Below are positions 27,159 through 36,437 of a DNA stretch of 64,000 nt, piece by piece. The number at the start of each line of letters is the position of its first letter. Position 1 is the stretch's first letter. A program made the translations under genes and the position numbers. Below the pieces are notes generated by a model. That model did not search any database, had not been told where the DNA came from, and was given only the letters and a program-made list of their open reading frames with translations. The DNA comes from Halovulum sp039180525 (lineage in GTDB: Bacteria > Pseudomonadota > Alphaproteobacteria > Rhodobacterales > Rhodobacteraceae): the NCBI GenBank assembly GCA_039180525.1, contig JBCDDF010000002.1:109010-173009 (forward strand), written 5' to 3'.

Positions 27159-28232
27159 ATGAACAGTGTCGAGATCAAATCGCTGGGCCTGAGTTTCGGG
27201 GCGGTCAACGTGCTGCGCGATCTGGATCTGGAAATCCGCGAGGGCGAGTTTCTGGTGCTGCTGGGCGCATCGGGTTGCGGGAAATCCACGCTGCTCAACT
27301 GCATCGCCGGGCTTCTGGACGTCACAGCCGGGCAGATCTTTATCAAGGGCCGCAACGTGACCTGGGAAGAACCCTCTGACCGCGGCATCGGCATGGTGTT
27401 CCAGTCCTACGCGCTTTATCCGCAGATGACGGTGGAGGGGAATATGGGCTTCGGCCTGCGCAATGCCGGCATGCCCAGGGCGGAGGTCCAGGCGCGGGTG
27501 GCCAAGGCGGCCGATACCCTGCAGCTTGAGCCGTTGCTCCACCGCAAACCGGCGGCGTTGTCGGGTGGGCAGCGACAGCGTGTGGCGATCGGCCGTGCGC
27601 TGGTGCGCGATGTCGATGTGTTCCTGTTCGACGAGCCGCTGTCGAACCTCGACGCAAAACTGCGCGCAGAATTGCGGGTGGAGATCAAGCGCCTGCACCA
27701 GCAATTGGCCAACACCATGATCTATGTCACCCATGACCAGGTGGAGGCGATGACCCTGGCCGACCGGATCGCGGTCATGCGGGGCGGTGCGATCCAGCAG
27801 CTGGCCAGCCCCGGAGAGATTTACAACAGCCCGCGCAACAAGTACGTGGCCGATTTCATCGGCTCGCCGGCGATGAATTTTCTGGATGGCGTGCTGGTGG
27901 AGGGCCGGTTCCGCGCCGGCGACTGGGTCGTGCCGCTGGACGGCTATGCCTTCCGGGGTCTGGCCCCGAACGGGCCGGCCTGGCTGGGCGTGCGGCCCGA
28001 GCATGTGACCACCGGCGACGCCGCGCGAACCGCCCCGATCTCGGCCGAGGTGCGCGCGGAAATCGTGGAGCCCATGGGCGCCGACACGCTGGTCTGGACG
28101 ACGCTCGCGGGTCAGAGCTTCCGCGCCCGCGTGGACGGTCAGGCGCAGGTCGAGGTCGGCGATGCACTGACCATCGGCTTCGATCTGACCCGCGCTTCGA
28201 TGTTCGACAAAGAGACGGAAGACCGTCTGTAA
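27159..28232 (+). CDS. Sugar ABC transporter ATP-binding protein (UgpC/MalK type)
   Basis: A 357-residue ABC ATPase that powers the transporter from the cytoplasm. Motifs in order: Walker A G-A-S-G-C-G-K-S-T near residue 38, Q-loop V-F-Q-S-Y-A-L-Y-P, signature L-S-G-G-Q-R-Q-R-V-A-I-G-R, Walker B V-F-L-F-D-E-P-L-S-N-L-D-A and the H-loop V-T-H-D-Q-V-E-A-M. A C-terminal TOBE-type regulatory domain (G-V-R-P-E-H-V) follows, as in MalK. It is the fourth gene of the operon. Confidence 0.95.
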   Translation: MNSVEIKSLGLSFGAVNVLRDLDLEIREGEFLVLLGASGCGKSTLLNCIAGLLDVTAGQIFIKGRNVTWEEPSDRGIGMVFQSYALYPQMTVEGNMGFGLRNAGMPRAEVQARVAKAADTLQLEPLLHRKPAALSGGQRQRVAIGRALVRDVDVFLFDEPLSNLDAKLRAELRVEIKRLHQQLANTMIYVTHDQVEAMTLADRIAVMRGGAIQQLASPGEIYNSPRNKYVADFIGSPAMNFLDGVLVEGRFRAGDWVVPLDGYAFRGLAPNGPAWLGVRPEHVTTGDAARTAPISAEVRAEIVEPMGADTLVWTTLAGQSFRARVDGQAQVEVGDALTIGFDLTRASMFDKETEDRL

Positions 28233-28252
28233 CCCCCTGACAGGATTATCAA

Positions 28253-29002
28253 ATGACGACCTACGGGTATCAGCTTTATAGCTCCCGCAACTTCCCGCCG
28301 CTCGACACCACGCTCGGCATGCTGGCCGAGGCCGGCTATACCCATGTCGAGGGCTATGGTGCAATGTTCAGCACCGCCGCCGCTGCGGCAGATTTGCGCG
28401 GCCAGCTTGACGCGGCTGGGCTGACCATGCCGACCGCGCATATGGGTCTGGATTTTGTCGAAAGCGACCCGCACCTGGCGGTGGAGATCGCACAGACCCT
28501 AGGCATCACCACCGCGTTCGCCCCCTATCTCAATGCCCCCGACCGGCCCAAGGACGCCGCCGGCTGGCGCGCCTTCGCCGACCGGCTGGTGGCGGCCGGA
28601 GCACCGCTGCGCGCGGCGGGGCTGGGCTATGGATGGCACAATCACGACTTCGAGTTCGCCGAACTTGCCGACGGCACCCTGCCCATGGCGGCGCTGGCGG
28701 ATGCGGATCTGCCGCTGGAACTTGACGTTGCCTGGGTGATCAAGGGCGGGCAGGACCCGGCCGCCTGGATCGACCGGGCGGGCGACAAGCTGGTCGCGGT
28801 GCATGTGAAGGACATCGCACCCGAGGGTCAGACGACCGAAGAGGACGGCTGGGCGGATGTCGGCCACGGCACGGTCGATTGGTCCGGGCTGCTCACGCAC
28901 CTGCGCGGCACGCCGGCCAATTATTTCATCATGGAACACGACAACCCCAACGACCACCGGCGCTTCGCGACCCGGTCGATCGCGGCGGCACAGACTTTCT
29001 GA
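28253..29002 (+). CDS. Sugar phosphate isomerase/epimerase (TIM barrel, xylose isomerase-like)
   Basis: A 249-residue AP-endonuclease-2-type TIM barrel of the IolE/IolI/hexulose isomerase group. Metal-binding residues appear as H-N-H-D-F-E-F, E-L-D-V-A-W-V, V-H-V-K-D-I and M-E-H-D-N-P. These enzymes isomerise or epimerise sugars or inositol derivatives. It starts 20 bp after the ATPase and precedes a Gfo/Idh/MocA dehydrogenase, so the transported sugar is probably oxidised and then isomerised. The exact sugar cannot be read from the sequence. Confidence 0.87.
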   Translation: MTTYGYQLYSSRNFPPLDTTLGMLAEAGYTHVEGYGAMFSTAAAAADLRGQLDAAGLTMPTAHMGLDFVESDPHLAVEIAQTLGITTAFAPYLNAPDRPKDAAGWRAFADRLVAAGAPLRAAGLGYGWHNHDFEFAELADGTLPMAALADADLPLELDVAWVIKGGQDPAAWIDRAGDKLVAVHVKDIAPEGQTTEEDGWADVGHGTVDWSGLLTHLRGTPANYFIMEHDNPNDHRRFATRSIAAAQTF

Positions 29003-29015
29003 AAGGCAACTCAGC

Positions 29016-30137
29016 ATGAGCGATCTTGGCGTCGGCATCATCGGATGCGGCAACATCTCGGCCGCCTATCTGCGGCTTGGCCCCCTGTTCAGGGGCATCG
29101 AAATCCGCGCGGTGGCGGATCTGAACATGGCGGCGGCGCAGGCCCGCGCCGATGAGTTCGGCGTGCGCGCGGACAGCGTCGCCGATCTGCTGGCGGCGGG
29201 CGATATCGATATCGTCATCAACCTCACGGTCCCGGCCGCGCATTACGAGGTGACCACCCGCATCCTTGAGGCCGGCAAACACGCCTATTCGGAAAAGCCG
29301 TTGGTGCTGACCCGGGACGAGGCGTTGGCGGTGGCCGAACTGGCAAAGGCACGCGATCTGCGGGTCGGGTCCGCCCCGGATACGTTCCTGGGCGGGGCGC
29401 ACCAGCAGGCGCGCGCTCTGATCGATGACGGCGCGGTCGGCCGGATCGTCGCCGGCACCGCGCATGTGATGAGCCCGGGCATGGAAAGCTGGCACCCCAA
29501 CCCGGATTTCTTCTTCTTGCCCGGCGCCGGCCCGGTGCTGGATATCGGCCCCTACTACATCACCAACCTGGTGCAACTTCTGGGTCCGGTGACGCAGGTC
29601 GCGGCGCTGGCGACCTCGGCCCATGACACCCGCACGATCGGGTCCGAACCCCGGCGGGGCGAGGTGATCCCAGTCAAGACGCCGACCAACATCCACGCGC
29701 TCTTGCGCTTCGAACAGGGCGCCACGATCACGCTGTCGGCCAGTTGGGACGTCTTTGCCCACCGCCACGCGCCAATGGAACTTTATGGCACAGAAGGCAG
29801 CCTCTTCGTCCCCGATCCCAACTTCTTCGGCGGCACGCTGGAGCAGGCTGACCGCGACGGCGACATCGCGCCGGTCGCCGCCTGGGATCATCCGCTGGGC
29901 ATCGCCAATGAGGAAAGCGGCATGGCAAATTACCGCGCCGCCGGCCTGGCCGACATGGCCCAGGCCATCGCCGACGGGCGGCCGCATCGCTGCGCGATGG
30001 ATCTCGCCGTGCATGTGGTCGATGTGATGACCGCAATCCTGCGGTCGGGCGAGACCGGCGCTTTCGAAACCATCCAGACCACCTGCCCCCGCCCCGCCCC
30101 GCTGACGCCAAAGGACGCCGCGGCGCTGCTGCGATAA
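29016..30137 (+). CDS. Gfo/Idh/MocA family oxidoreductase
   Basis: A 373-residue NAD(P)-dependent sugar or inositol dehydrogenase. The Rossmann loop is G-I-I-G-C-G-N-I-S near residue 7, and the family motif E-K-P-L-V-L-T follows near residue 90. The substrate-domain pattern V-L-D-I-G-P-Y-Y with Asp and Tyr is also clear. The ATG at 29016 lies 13 bp after the isomerase stop, making it the last gene of the LacI-controlled operon. With the isomerase it would process the imported carbohydrate. Confidence 0.9.
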   Translation: MSDLGVGIIGCGNISAAYLRLGPLFRGIEIRAVADLNMAAAQARADEFGVRADSVADLLAAGDIDIVINLTVPAAHYEVTTRILEAGKHAYSEKPLVLTRDEALAVAELAKARDLRVGSAPDTFLGGAHQQARALIDDGAVGRIVAGTAHVMSPGMESWHPNPDFFFLPGAGPVLDIGPYYITNLVQLLGPVTQVAALATSAHDTRTIGSEPRRGEVIPVKTPTNIHALLRFEQGATITLSASWDVFAHRHAPMELYGTEGSLFVPDPNFFGGTLEQADRDGDIAPVAAWDHPLGIANEESGMANYRAAGLADMAQAIADGRPHRCAMDLAVHVVDVMTAILRSGETGAFETIQTTCPRPAPLTPKDAAALLR

Positions 30138-30344
30138 ATGCGCGTTGCCCCCGATCGCCGGCATGCCGAACGGAGGGCCCGGCGCGGGAGCCGGGGCGCG
30201 ACCCGGCCGGGGCCCGCCCAGGACCTAGACGCCTCCGGGCTCGGCGCATCACCGCCCTGGGGCCGCCGCCCCTCTCCGCGCGGCGCCCCGCTTCTTTGTT
30301 CTCAAAATACTCAACACGCACCGCCGGCCCCGACGCGAACCGGA

Positions 30345-31499
30345 TCAGGCGGCGCGAAACCTCAGGTTCTCACGGCTCAACTGATCCAGCCGGGTTACCC
30401 CCATCAACTTCATGTCGCGCTCGATCTCCGTACGCAGATTGCCCAGCACCCGCTCCACCCCGGCCTGACCGGCCGCCGCCAGCGCATAGAGGTACAGCCG
30501 CCCGCCCGAACAGGCTTTTGCCCCCAGCGACAGCGCCTTCAGCACATGGGTGCCGCGCTGGATGCCGCCTTCGCAGATCACGTCGATCCTGTCGCCGACC
30601 GCATCCACGATCTCGGCCAACTGATCGAAAGGCGCGCGTGACCCGTCAAGCTGCCGGCCGCCATGGTTTGATACCATGATCCCGGTGCAGCCGATATCGA
30701 CCGCGCGCTTGGCGTCCTCCACGCTCATGATGCCCTTCAGCGCGAACTGGCCGTCCCATTTCGCGCACAGCGCCTCCGCGTCCTTCCAGTTCATCGACTG
30801 GTCCAGCATGGTAGAGAAGTAGTTGCCGACCGAAACCGCCAGGTTTGTGCCCTCCGACACATGGCCGGACAGATGCGGCATGTCGAACTTGGGCTTGGTA
30901 TAGAAGTTCCACGCCCACATCGGATGCAACGCGAAGCTCAGCGCGCTGGCCGGGGTCAGCCGCGGCGGCGAGGTGAAGCCGGTGCGCAGGTCGCGTTCGC
31001 GGTTGCCGCCGGTGATCGTGTCGACGGTCAGCGCCATGACGTTGAAATTCGCCGCCTTGGCACGCTCCAGCAGCGCGTCGTTCAGGCCGCGATCCTTGTG
31101 GAAGTAGAACTGGAACATCTTGGGCGTGTCGGCGATGGCCGCGATCTCCTCCACGCTGACCGTGGCAAGCGAGGACACGCCGAACATGGTGCCGAACTTG
31201 CTCGCCGCACGCGCCACTGCGCGCTCGCCTTCCCAGTGGAACAGGCGCTGCAGGGCGGTCGGCGCGCAATAGACCGGCATAGCCAGCTTCTGGCCCATCA
31301 CCTCCACGCTCATGTCGACGCTCTCCACCCCCGCCAGCACGTTGGGCACCAGATCGACATCGTCATAGGCTTCGGTGTTGCGGGCATAGGTGCGCTCATC
31401 ATCCGCGGCGCCGTCGATATAGTGAAAGATCGGCCCGGGCAGACGGCGTTTCGCCAAACTGCGGAAATCGTGGAAATTGTGACAGTCGCTCAGGCCCAT
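30345..31499 (-). CDS. FMN-dependent alpha-hydroxy acid dehydrogenase (L-lactate dehydrogenase-like)
   Basis: A 384-residue enzyme of the LldD/glycolate oxidase family, which oxidises L-2-hydroxy acids with FMN. The active site is readable: S-N-H-G-G-R-Q-L-D-G with catalytic His and Arg, plus the FMN-phosphate region with C-S-G-G-R. The ATG at 31499 has AAGGGGAGA at good spacing; codons upstream belong to the divergent regulator region. A GntR-type operator lies between it and the regulator. L-lactate is the default guess, but other hydroxyacids such as mandelate are possible. Confidence 0.9.
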   Translation of the reverse strand: MGLSDCHNFHDFRSLAKRRLPGPIFHYIDGAADDERTYARNTEAYDDVDLVPNVLAGVESVDMSVEVMGQKLAMPVYCAPTALQRLFHWEGERAVARAASKFGTMFGVSSLATVSVEEIAAIADTPKMFQFYFHKDRGLNDALLERAKAANFNVMALTVDTITGGNRERDLRTGFTSPPRLTPASALSFALHPMWAWNFYTKPKFDMPHLSGHVSEGTNLAVSVGNYFSTMLDQSMNWKDAEALCAKWDGQFALKGIMSVEDAKRAVDIGCTGIMVSNHGGRQLDGSRAPFDQLAEIVDAVGDRIDVICEGGIQRGTHVLKALSLGAKACSGGRLYLYALAAAGQAGVERVLGNLRTEIERDMKLMGVTRLDQLSRENLRFRAA

Positions 31500-31529
31500 G
31501 ACGTCTCCCCTTGTCGTGTCGTTCGTAAG

Positions 31530-31548
31530 TGGTATGGTGGTCATACCA
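31530..31548. promoter_or_regulatory. FadR-subfamily GntR operator
   Basis: TGGTCATACCA (31538-31548) matches the FadR-subfamily pattern TGGT-N3-ACCA exactly. A wider 19-bp palindrome, TGGTATG-N5-CATACCA, spans 31530-31548. It sits between the divergent hydroxyacid dehydrogenase and GntR genes and should control both. Confidence 0.78.
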
Positions 31549-31598
31549 ATTAGTCTTCGCCTAGCATTGTCCAGCCCCGACCGCAAGGGACGTCGCCC

Positions 31599-32393
31599 AT
31601 GCCGTTCACCCCCGTCGCCGCCGCCAACATCGCCGAGGCCGCCGCGGCGCAGATCCGCGAATTGATCGCCCATGACGTGCTGGCACCCGGCGACACGCTG
31701 CCGGGCGAGCGGGCGCTAGCCGCGCGGATGGGGATCTCTCGCACGTCGCTACGCGCGGCGTTGCAGACGCTGACGGCGGAGGGGCTCTTGATCTCCCGCC
31801 ACGGCTCGGGCCTGCGCGTGGCCGAGGATACGGCCGGGGGCATTTCCGAACCGTTGGAGCGGCTGCTGGCCAGCACGCCCGACGCATTTGAGGATTACAT
31901 CCGCTTTCGGTCGCTGATCGAAGGCGCCAGCGCGGCCGAGGCGGCGCGTCATGCCGACCGGACCGCGCGCGCAAGCATCGCCCGCGCGCATGACGCAATG
32001 GCCGCAGCGGTCGGCGCCGGGGCGCTGGACGCCGCAGCGTGGGCGGATGCGGAATTTCACATGGCCATCGTGGAGGCCGCGGGCAATGTGGTGACCATCC
32101 AGATCGCCCGCAGCCTGCAGACGCTGATGCAGCGCGGCATCGCGCAAAGCCATGCCGAAAGCCAGGACGACCCCGAAGCCTGGGCCGCCCTGGTGGCGCA
32201 ACACACCCGCATCCTGGCCGCGCTCGACGCCGGCGAAGCCGAACCCGCGCGCCGGGCGATGCAGGATCACCTGACCTTTCAGATCGCGCTCTTGCGCCAG
32301 ACCGCGGCGCGGGTGCGGCAGCAGGACCTGTCGGAAAGACGCCTGGCCTGGGGTGCGGAGAAGTCGGCGCCGAAAGCGCGCGACGGCACGTAA
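31599..32393 (+). CDS. GntR family (FadR/LldR-type) regulator
   Basis: A 264-residue regulator with an N-terminal winged helix-turn-helix (about residues 12-75: L-P-G-E-R-A-L-A-A-R-M-G-I-S-R-T-S-L-R-A-A-L) and a C-terminal FCD ligand domain. The FCD metal-type residues are visible in A-D-A-E-F-H-M-A-I and in V-A-Q-H-T-R-I. This is the LldR/PdhR kind that senses small acids. It diverges from the FMN hydroxyacid dehydrogenase across a perfect FadR-type site, so it most likely regulates that gene. Confidence 0.9.
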   Translation: MPFTPVAAANIAEAAAAQIRELIAHDVLAPGDTLPGERALAARMGISRTSLRAALQTLTAEGLLISRHGSGLRVAEDTAGGISEPLERLLASTPDAFEDYIRFRSLIEGASAAEAARHADRTARASIARAHDAMAAAVGAGALDAAAWADAEFHMAIVEAAGNVVTIQIARSLQTLMQRGIAQSHAESQDDPEAWAALVAQHTRILAALDAGEAEPARRAMQDHLTFQIALLRQTAARVRQQDLSERRLAWGAEKSAPKARDGT

Positions 32394-32396
32394 CGT

Positions 32397-33197
32397 TCAG
32401 TCGAAGTCAATCGCGACCTGGCCGAAATCCCCGAAATCGGCCGCGATCCGGGTGCCGGGCGGGCATTCCACCGGGCGGATGAAACTGCCCGACAGCACGA
32501 CGTGTCCCGGCGCGATGCTCTGGCCATAGGCGGACATCCGTCGCGCCAGCCAGACCATGCTTTCCACCGGGTCGTTCAGCACGCCCGCGCCCAGCCCGGT
32601 TTCCTCCACGCCGCCGTCGCGCGCCACGATCGCGCCGACCCAGCGCAAATCGAGCGCGTCGACATCATGCCGCTGCGTGCCCAGCACCACCCCGGCATTG
32701 GCCGCGTTGTCGCTGATCGTGTCGAACACGGTGCGGGGCGTTCCGGTGTCGGGATCGACGCGCAGGATCCGCGTGTCCAGGATCTCCAACGCCGGGGCGA
32801 CATAGTCCGTCGCCGCCAGCACGTCTTCCCGGGTGACCCCCGCCCCGCCCAGGGCGGATTTCATGACAAAGGCGATTTCAGCCTCGATCCGGGGCTGGAT
32901 GAACCGGCCCGCGGGGACGCGGTCGCCGGTCTCGAACTGCATATCGTCAAAAAGAACACCACTGTCGGGGATGTCGATCTTCAGCGCGTCCTGCATCGCG
33001 CGCGAGGTCAGGCCGATCTTCCAGCCGATCACGCCGCACCCCGCCGCCACCTTGGCGCGGAACAACGCGGCCTGCACGGCATAGGCATCGTCCATATCCA
33101 TGCCCGGATAGCGCCGCGACAGCAGACCGATCTGGCGCCCGGTCGTCTCTGCCTGCAGCAAATCCGCTGCGGCCCGTGCGTGATCCTCGGGCGTCAT
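32397..33197 (-). CDS. hpaH: 2-oxo-hepta-3-ene-1,7-dioate hydratase
   Basis: A 266-residue member of the hydratase branch of the fumarylacetoacetate hydrolase fold. It hydrates 2-oxohept-3-enedioate late in homoprotocatechuate meta-cleavage. The diagnostic stretches are G-W-K-I-G-L-T-S-R-A-M-Q, I-E-A-E-I-A-F-V-M and L-N-D-P-V-E-S-M-V-W-L-A. The ATG at 33197 overlaps the hpaG stop (ATGA). It is the last gene of the operon. The aldolase hpaI that would act next is not in the window. Confidence 0.9.
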   Translation of the reverse strand: MTPEDHARAAADLLQAETTGRQIGLLSRRYPGMDMDDAYAVQAALFRAKVAAGCGVIGWKIGLTSRAMQDALKIDIPDSGVLFDDMQFETGDRVPAGRFIQPRIEAEIAFVMKSALGGAGVTREDVLAATDYVAPALEILDTRILRVDPDTGTPRTVFDTISDNAANAGVVLGTQRHDVDALDLRWVGAIVARDGGVEETGLGAGVLNDPVESMVWLARRMSAYGQSIAPGHVVLSGSFIRPVECPPGTRIAADFGDFGQVAIDFD

Positions 33198-34048
33198 GGG
33201 CGCTCATCGGCCACGGTGTTGCGCAGGGTGCCGATGCCGGTGACGTCGACCTCGACCACGTCGCCGGGGACCAGATACCGCGGCGGGTCGAACCGCGCGC
33301 CGGCGCCCGTGGGCGTGCCGGTGACGATGACATCGCCGGGGGCGAGTGCCATGAAAGTCGAGATATACGCGATCTGGCGCCGCACCGGGAACATCATGCG
33401 CGAAAGCCTGTCGTCCTGCCGGATCTCGCCATTCACCCGGGTCACGATCCGCGCGTCGTCCAGTTGCCCGGGGTCGGTGAAGGGCACCAGCCAGGGGCCC
33501 AGCGCGCCGGAATTGTCCCAGTTCTTGCCCTGGGTGACGTTGAACTTCGCATGCCGCACCCAGTCCCGGATCGTGCCTTCGTTGCAGATGGTCAGCGCGG
33601 CGATGTGATCATAGGCGTCTGCCTCGGCAATGCGGCGGCCTGGCGTGCCGATGACCACCGCGACCTCCCCCTCGTAATCCAGCATATGGCTTTCCGGCGG
33701 ACGGATCAGCGGCGCGTCATGCGCGGTGAAACCACTCGCGAACCGCGGAAACAGCGACATGTGTTCGGGCTGCGCGCTGCCGTCTTTGTATTCGGCGTTG
33801 CGGTCGGGAAAATTGACGCCGACGCACAGGATCCGCGCCGCCCCCGGCAGCACCATCCGGTAGGCGAAATCGGTATGGGTCACGCCCCGCCCCGCCGCCG
33901 CCTGCTCCAGTTCGCCCAACCCGCCAGCCCGGACCGCATCATTGAGGCTGGACCAGGCGGGAAACGCATCGCTCAGCGCGATCATGCCCGCATCGGTGAC
34001 CGCACCATAATGGTTGAGACCGGCGGCGGTGTAGCTTGCAAACCTCAT
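33194..34048 (-). CDS. hpaG: Fumarylacetoacetate hydrolase family protein (HpaG-like decarboxylase/isomerase)
   Basis: A 284-residue FAH-family enzyme, in this context the 5-oxopent-3-ene-1,2,5-tricarboxylate decarboxylase/isomerase of homoprotocatechuate degradation. Metal-binding acids appear in L-D-Y-E-G-E-V-A-V-V-I-G, and other family motifs are V-N-F-P-D-R-N-A-E-Y, G-P-W-L-V-P and V-I-V-T-G-T-P-T-G. Start 34048 overlaps the decarboxylase stop (ATGA). Only one FAH unit is present, whereas E. coli HpaG is a fused duplication, so one protein must serve or a paralogue lies elsewhere. Confidence 0.85.
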   Translation of the reverse strand: MRFASYTAAGLNHYGAVTDAGMIALSDAFPAWSSLNDAVRAGGLGELEQAAAGRGVTHTDFAYRMVLPGAARILCVGVNFPDRNAEYKDGSAQPEHMSLFPRFASGFTAHDAPLIRPPESHMLDYEGEVAVVIGTPGRRIAEADAYDHIAALTICNEGTIRDWVRHAKFNVTQGKNWDNSGALGPWLVPFTDPGQLDDARIVTRVNGEIRQDDRLSRMMFPVRRQIAYISTFMALAPGDVIVTGTPTGAGARFDPPRYLVPGDVVEVDVTGIGTLRNTVADERP

Positions 34049-35448
34049 GTCAGCCGGCTCCAGACGTCGCGGATCACATCGCCGGCCATCAGCACGTCTT
34101 CGCGCGTCGTGTCGAACTGGCCGACCTGGATGCGGATCATGCGGCGTCCGTCGAACATGCCTTGGGTCAGATAGATCCGCCCATCGTCGTTCAACGCATC
34201 GACCAGCCGCTGCTGCGCGGCATCGTCGCCGGGGCAGCGGAAGGAAAACAGGCTGAGGATCGGCTCGGTGGCGATCTCGAACCCGTCCATGGCGCGGATG
34301 ACCTCGCACAACTCTCTCGCCCAGGTGACGTGGTTGCGCATGCGCAGGCGCAGCCCCTCCAGTCCATAGGCGCGGATCAGGAACCAGATCTTCAGCGCCC
34401 GGAACCGGCGACCCAACGGCACCGTCCATTCGGAGTAGTTGACCACCGGCTCGCCGCTGGTTTTCAGGTACTCCGGTTCGATCTTCAGCGTATTGAGTTG
34501 CGGCCGCGGGTCGCGCAGGAACTGAACCGAACAGTCGAACTGCGCGCCCAGCCACTTATGCGCGTTGACCACGATACTGTCGCAGGCCTCCACGCCGGCC
34601 CAAAAGTGCTGTCGAAACTCCGGGCAGATCATCGCCGCACCGGCCCAGGCCGCGTCCAGATGCAGATAGATCTTTTCGTGTTCTGCCACCGCGGCCACCG
34701 GCTCCAGAAAATCCCAGGCGCCGATGCCGGTGCCGCCGGTGATGGCGACGATGCCGGCCGGCACATGGCCCGCCAGGCGATCCGCGGCGATGCGTTCGGC
34801 CAGGATGTCGGTGTCCATCGCATAGGCACCGCCCGCGGGTGTGGTGGGTATCTTGACCAGGTTGTCCTGCCCGATCCCCGCCACCCAACAGGCGCGGTCG
34901 ATCGAGGAATGCACCTGATCGGAACAATAGATCCGCAACTGCCCCTTGCCCGACAGCCCCTGCCGGTTGCCGGTATAGCCCGTGGCGCGTTCGCGCATGG
35001 TCAGCACCGCCGACAACGTGGCCGAGGACGCGCTGTCCTGGATCACTCCGGTATAGTGCGGCGGCAGCGCCAGCGCCTGGCGCAGCCAGTCGACCATGAC
35101 GCCCTCGACCTCCGTCGCGGCGGGCGAGGTCTGCCACAGCATGCATTGCGCGGCCATCGTGTTGACCAGCATCTCCGCCAGCATTGAGGGCGGCGCGGCA
35201 TTGGCCGGGAAATAGGCGAAGAACCGGGGATGCTGCCAATGGGTCATGCCCGGCAGAACAACCGTGTCGAAATCCGCCATGATCGCCGCCATCGCCTCCG
35301 CCGTCTCTGGCGGGGCGGCGGGAAGCTGTGCCGCGATCTCTCCCGGCGCGGTGGGTGCGCGCACGGGCCGGTCGCGCAGGGTCTTGTGATACGCGGCACC
35401 CCAGTCGGCGATGTGCCGGCCCCATTCGGCGAACTCGTCCCAATTCAT
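34045..35448 (-). CDS. PLP-dependent aromatic-L-amino-acid decarboxylase family protein
   Basis: A 467-residue group II decarboxylase related to DOPA, tyrosine and tryptophan decarboxylases. The PLP lysine lies in V-N-A-H-K-W-L-G, the cofactor Asp in H-L-D-A-A-W-A-G, and the N-terminal H-P-R-F-F-A-Y-F-P family motif is present. Both ends overlap its neighbours by ATGA, so it is embedded in the hpa operon between hpaD and hpaG. The likely role is decarboxylating tyrosine or DOPA to an amine that is oxidised to a (di)hydroxyphenylacetate. That role is inference. Confidence 0.88.
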   Translation of the reverse strand: MNWDEFAEWGRHIADWGAAYHKTLRDRPVRAPTAPGEIAAQLPAAPPETAEAMAAIMADFDTVVLPGMTHWQHPRFFAYFPANAAPPSMLAEMLVNTMAAQCMLWQTSPAATEVEGVMVDWLRQALALPPHYTGVIQDSASSATLSAVLTMRERATGYTGNRQGLSGKGQLRIYCSDQVHSSIDRACWVAGIGQDNLVKIPTTPAGGAYAMDTDILAERIAADRLAGHVPAGIVAITGGTGIGAWDFLEPVAAVAEHEKIYLHLDAAWAGAAMICPEFRQHFWAGVEACDSIVVNAHKWLGAQFDCSVQFLRDPRPQLNTLKIEPEYLKTSGEPVVNYSEWTVPLGRRFRALKIWFLIRAYGLEGLRLRMRNHVTWARELCEVIRAMDGFEIATEPILSLFSFRCPGDDAAQQRLVDALNDDGRIYLTQGMFDGRRMIRIQVGQFDTTREDVLMAGDVIRDVWSRLT

Positions 35449-36428
35449 GGTGCGACGATCGGGCTGGCGGCCATGTCGGAGGCGCGTGTCGGCACGCCGG
35501 CGAACACGGCGCCGTTTTCGAACCAACTGCGCGGCGCGGGGGCACCCCACAGGGTCTGGCGCTGAGGATCCTGCAGATCCCATTTGATCGGCTCCAGATC
35601 CGGGTCAACGGTCTGATAGTCAGAGCAATACAGCTCGATCCGGTGCCCGTCCGGGTCCAGCACATAAAGGAAGAACGCGTTCGAGATCCCGTGCCGCCCC
35701 GGCCCACGCTCGATCTGCGCCACATGGCCGGTGGTCGCCATCAAGTCCAGCAGATCGATGATGTTCAGCGGTGTCGGCACCCAGAACGCCACGTGATGCA
35801 GCCGCGGCCCGGTGCCGTTGGTGAAGGCGATGTCGTGCACCCCGCCCTTGCGGTGCAGCCAGGCCGCCCAAAGCCGCTTGCTGTCCTCATCCTCGGTGTA
35901 TTCGGTGACCCGGAACCCGAAATCGCCGTAGAACGCGACCGAGGCGTCCACATCCGGCGAAAAGCAATTGAAATGGTCGATGCGCAGCGGCTTGACCCCG
36001 CGATAGCGCGCGTAGTCCTGATGGATCGGATCCAGCCGGTCCATTTGGTGATAGAACTCCAGCGGGATGCCCATCGCGTCCGAGGTCAGCAGGGTTCGGC
36101 CTTGATAGGCACGCTCGACCCAGGCGGTCGGGCGTCCGCGGGCCTGGAAATAGGCCTCTGCCCGGTCCAGATCGGCATCATCGAAGGTCTTGAAGCCCAG
36201 CACCTCCACGCTGCCCGGCTGGTCAGAGCGCTGCAGGATCACCGAGTGATGGCCGCGTTCCTCCATCGCCCGCAAATAGGCATGGGTGTCGCTTCGATCG
36301 GTGATCTTCAGGCCCAGAATGTCGGTATAGAATGCGGTCGAGCGCGCCAGATCGGCGACGTTCAGGCAGACATGCGAAAGCCGGATCGTGTTGAAATCGG
36401 GATAGAGGTTCGGCGCGGGCACGGGCAT
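35445..36428 (-). CDS. hpaD: 3,4-dihydroxyphenylacetate 2,3-dioxygenase
   Basis: A 327-residue type I extradiol (vicinal-oxygen-chelate) dioxygenase that opens the homoprotocatechuate ring. Metal ligands are His in L-R-I-D-H-F-N, His in L-H-H-V-A-F and Glu in H-R-I-E-L-Y, giving the 2-His-1-carboxylate triad. The fold resembles the Brevibacterium/Arthrobacter-type enzymes, not the E. coli type II HpaD. It overlaps the following decarboxylase (ATGA) and follows hpaE by 9 bp. Confidence 0.9.
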   Translation of the reverse strand: MPVPAPNLYPDFNTIRLSHVCLNVADLARSTAFYTDILGLKITDRSDTHAYLRAMEERGHHSVILQRSDQPGSVEVLGFKTFDDADLDRAEAYFQARGRPTAWVERAYQGRTLLTSDAMGIPLEFYHQMDRLDPIHQDYARYRGVKPLRIDHFNCFSPDVDASVAFYGDFGFRVTEYTEDEDSKRLWAAWLHRKGGVHDIAFTNGTGPRLHHVAFWVPTPLNIIDLLDLMATTGHVAQIERGPGRHGISNAFFLYVLDPDGHRIELYCSDYQTVDPDLEPIKWDLQDPQRQTLWGAPAPRSWFENGAVFAGVPTRASDMAASPIVAP

Positions 36429-36437
36429 GGCGGCGTC

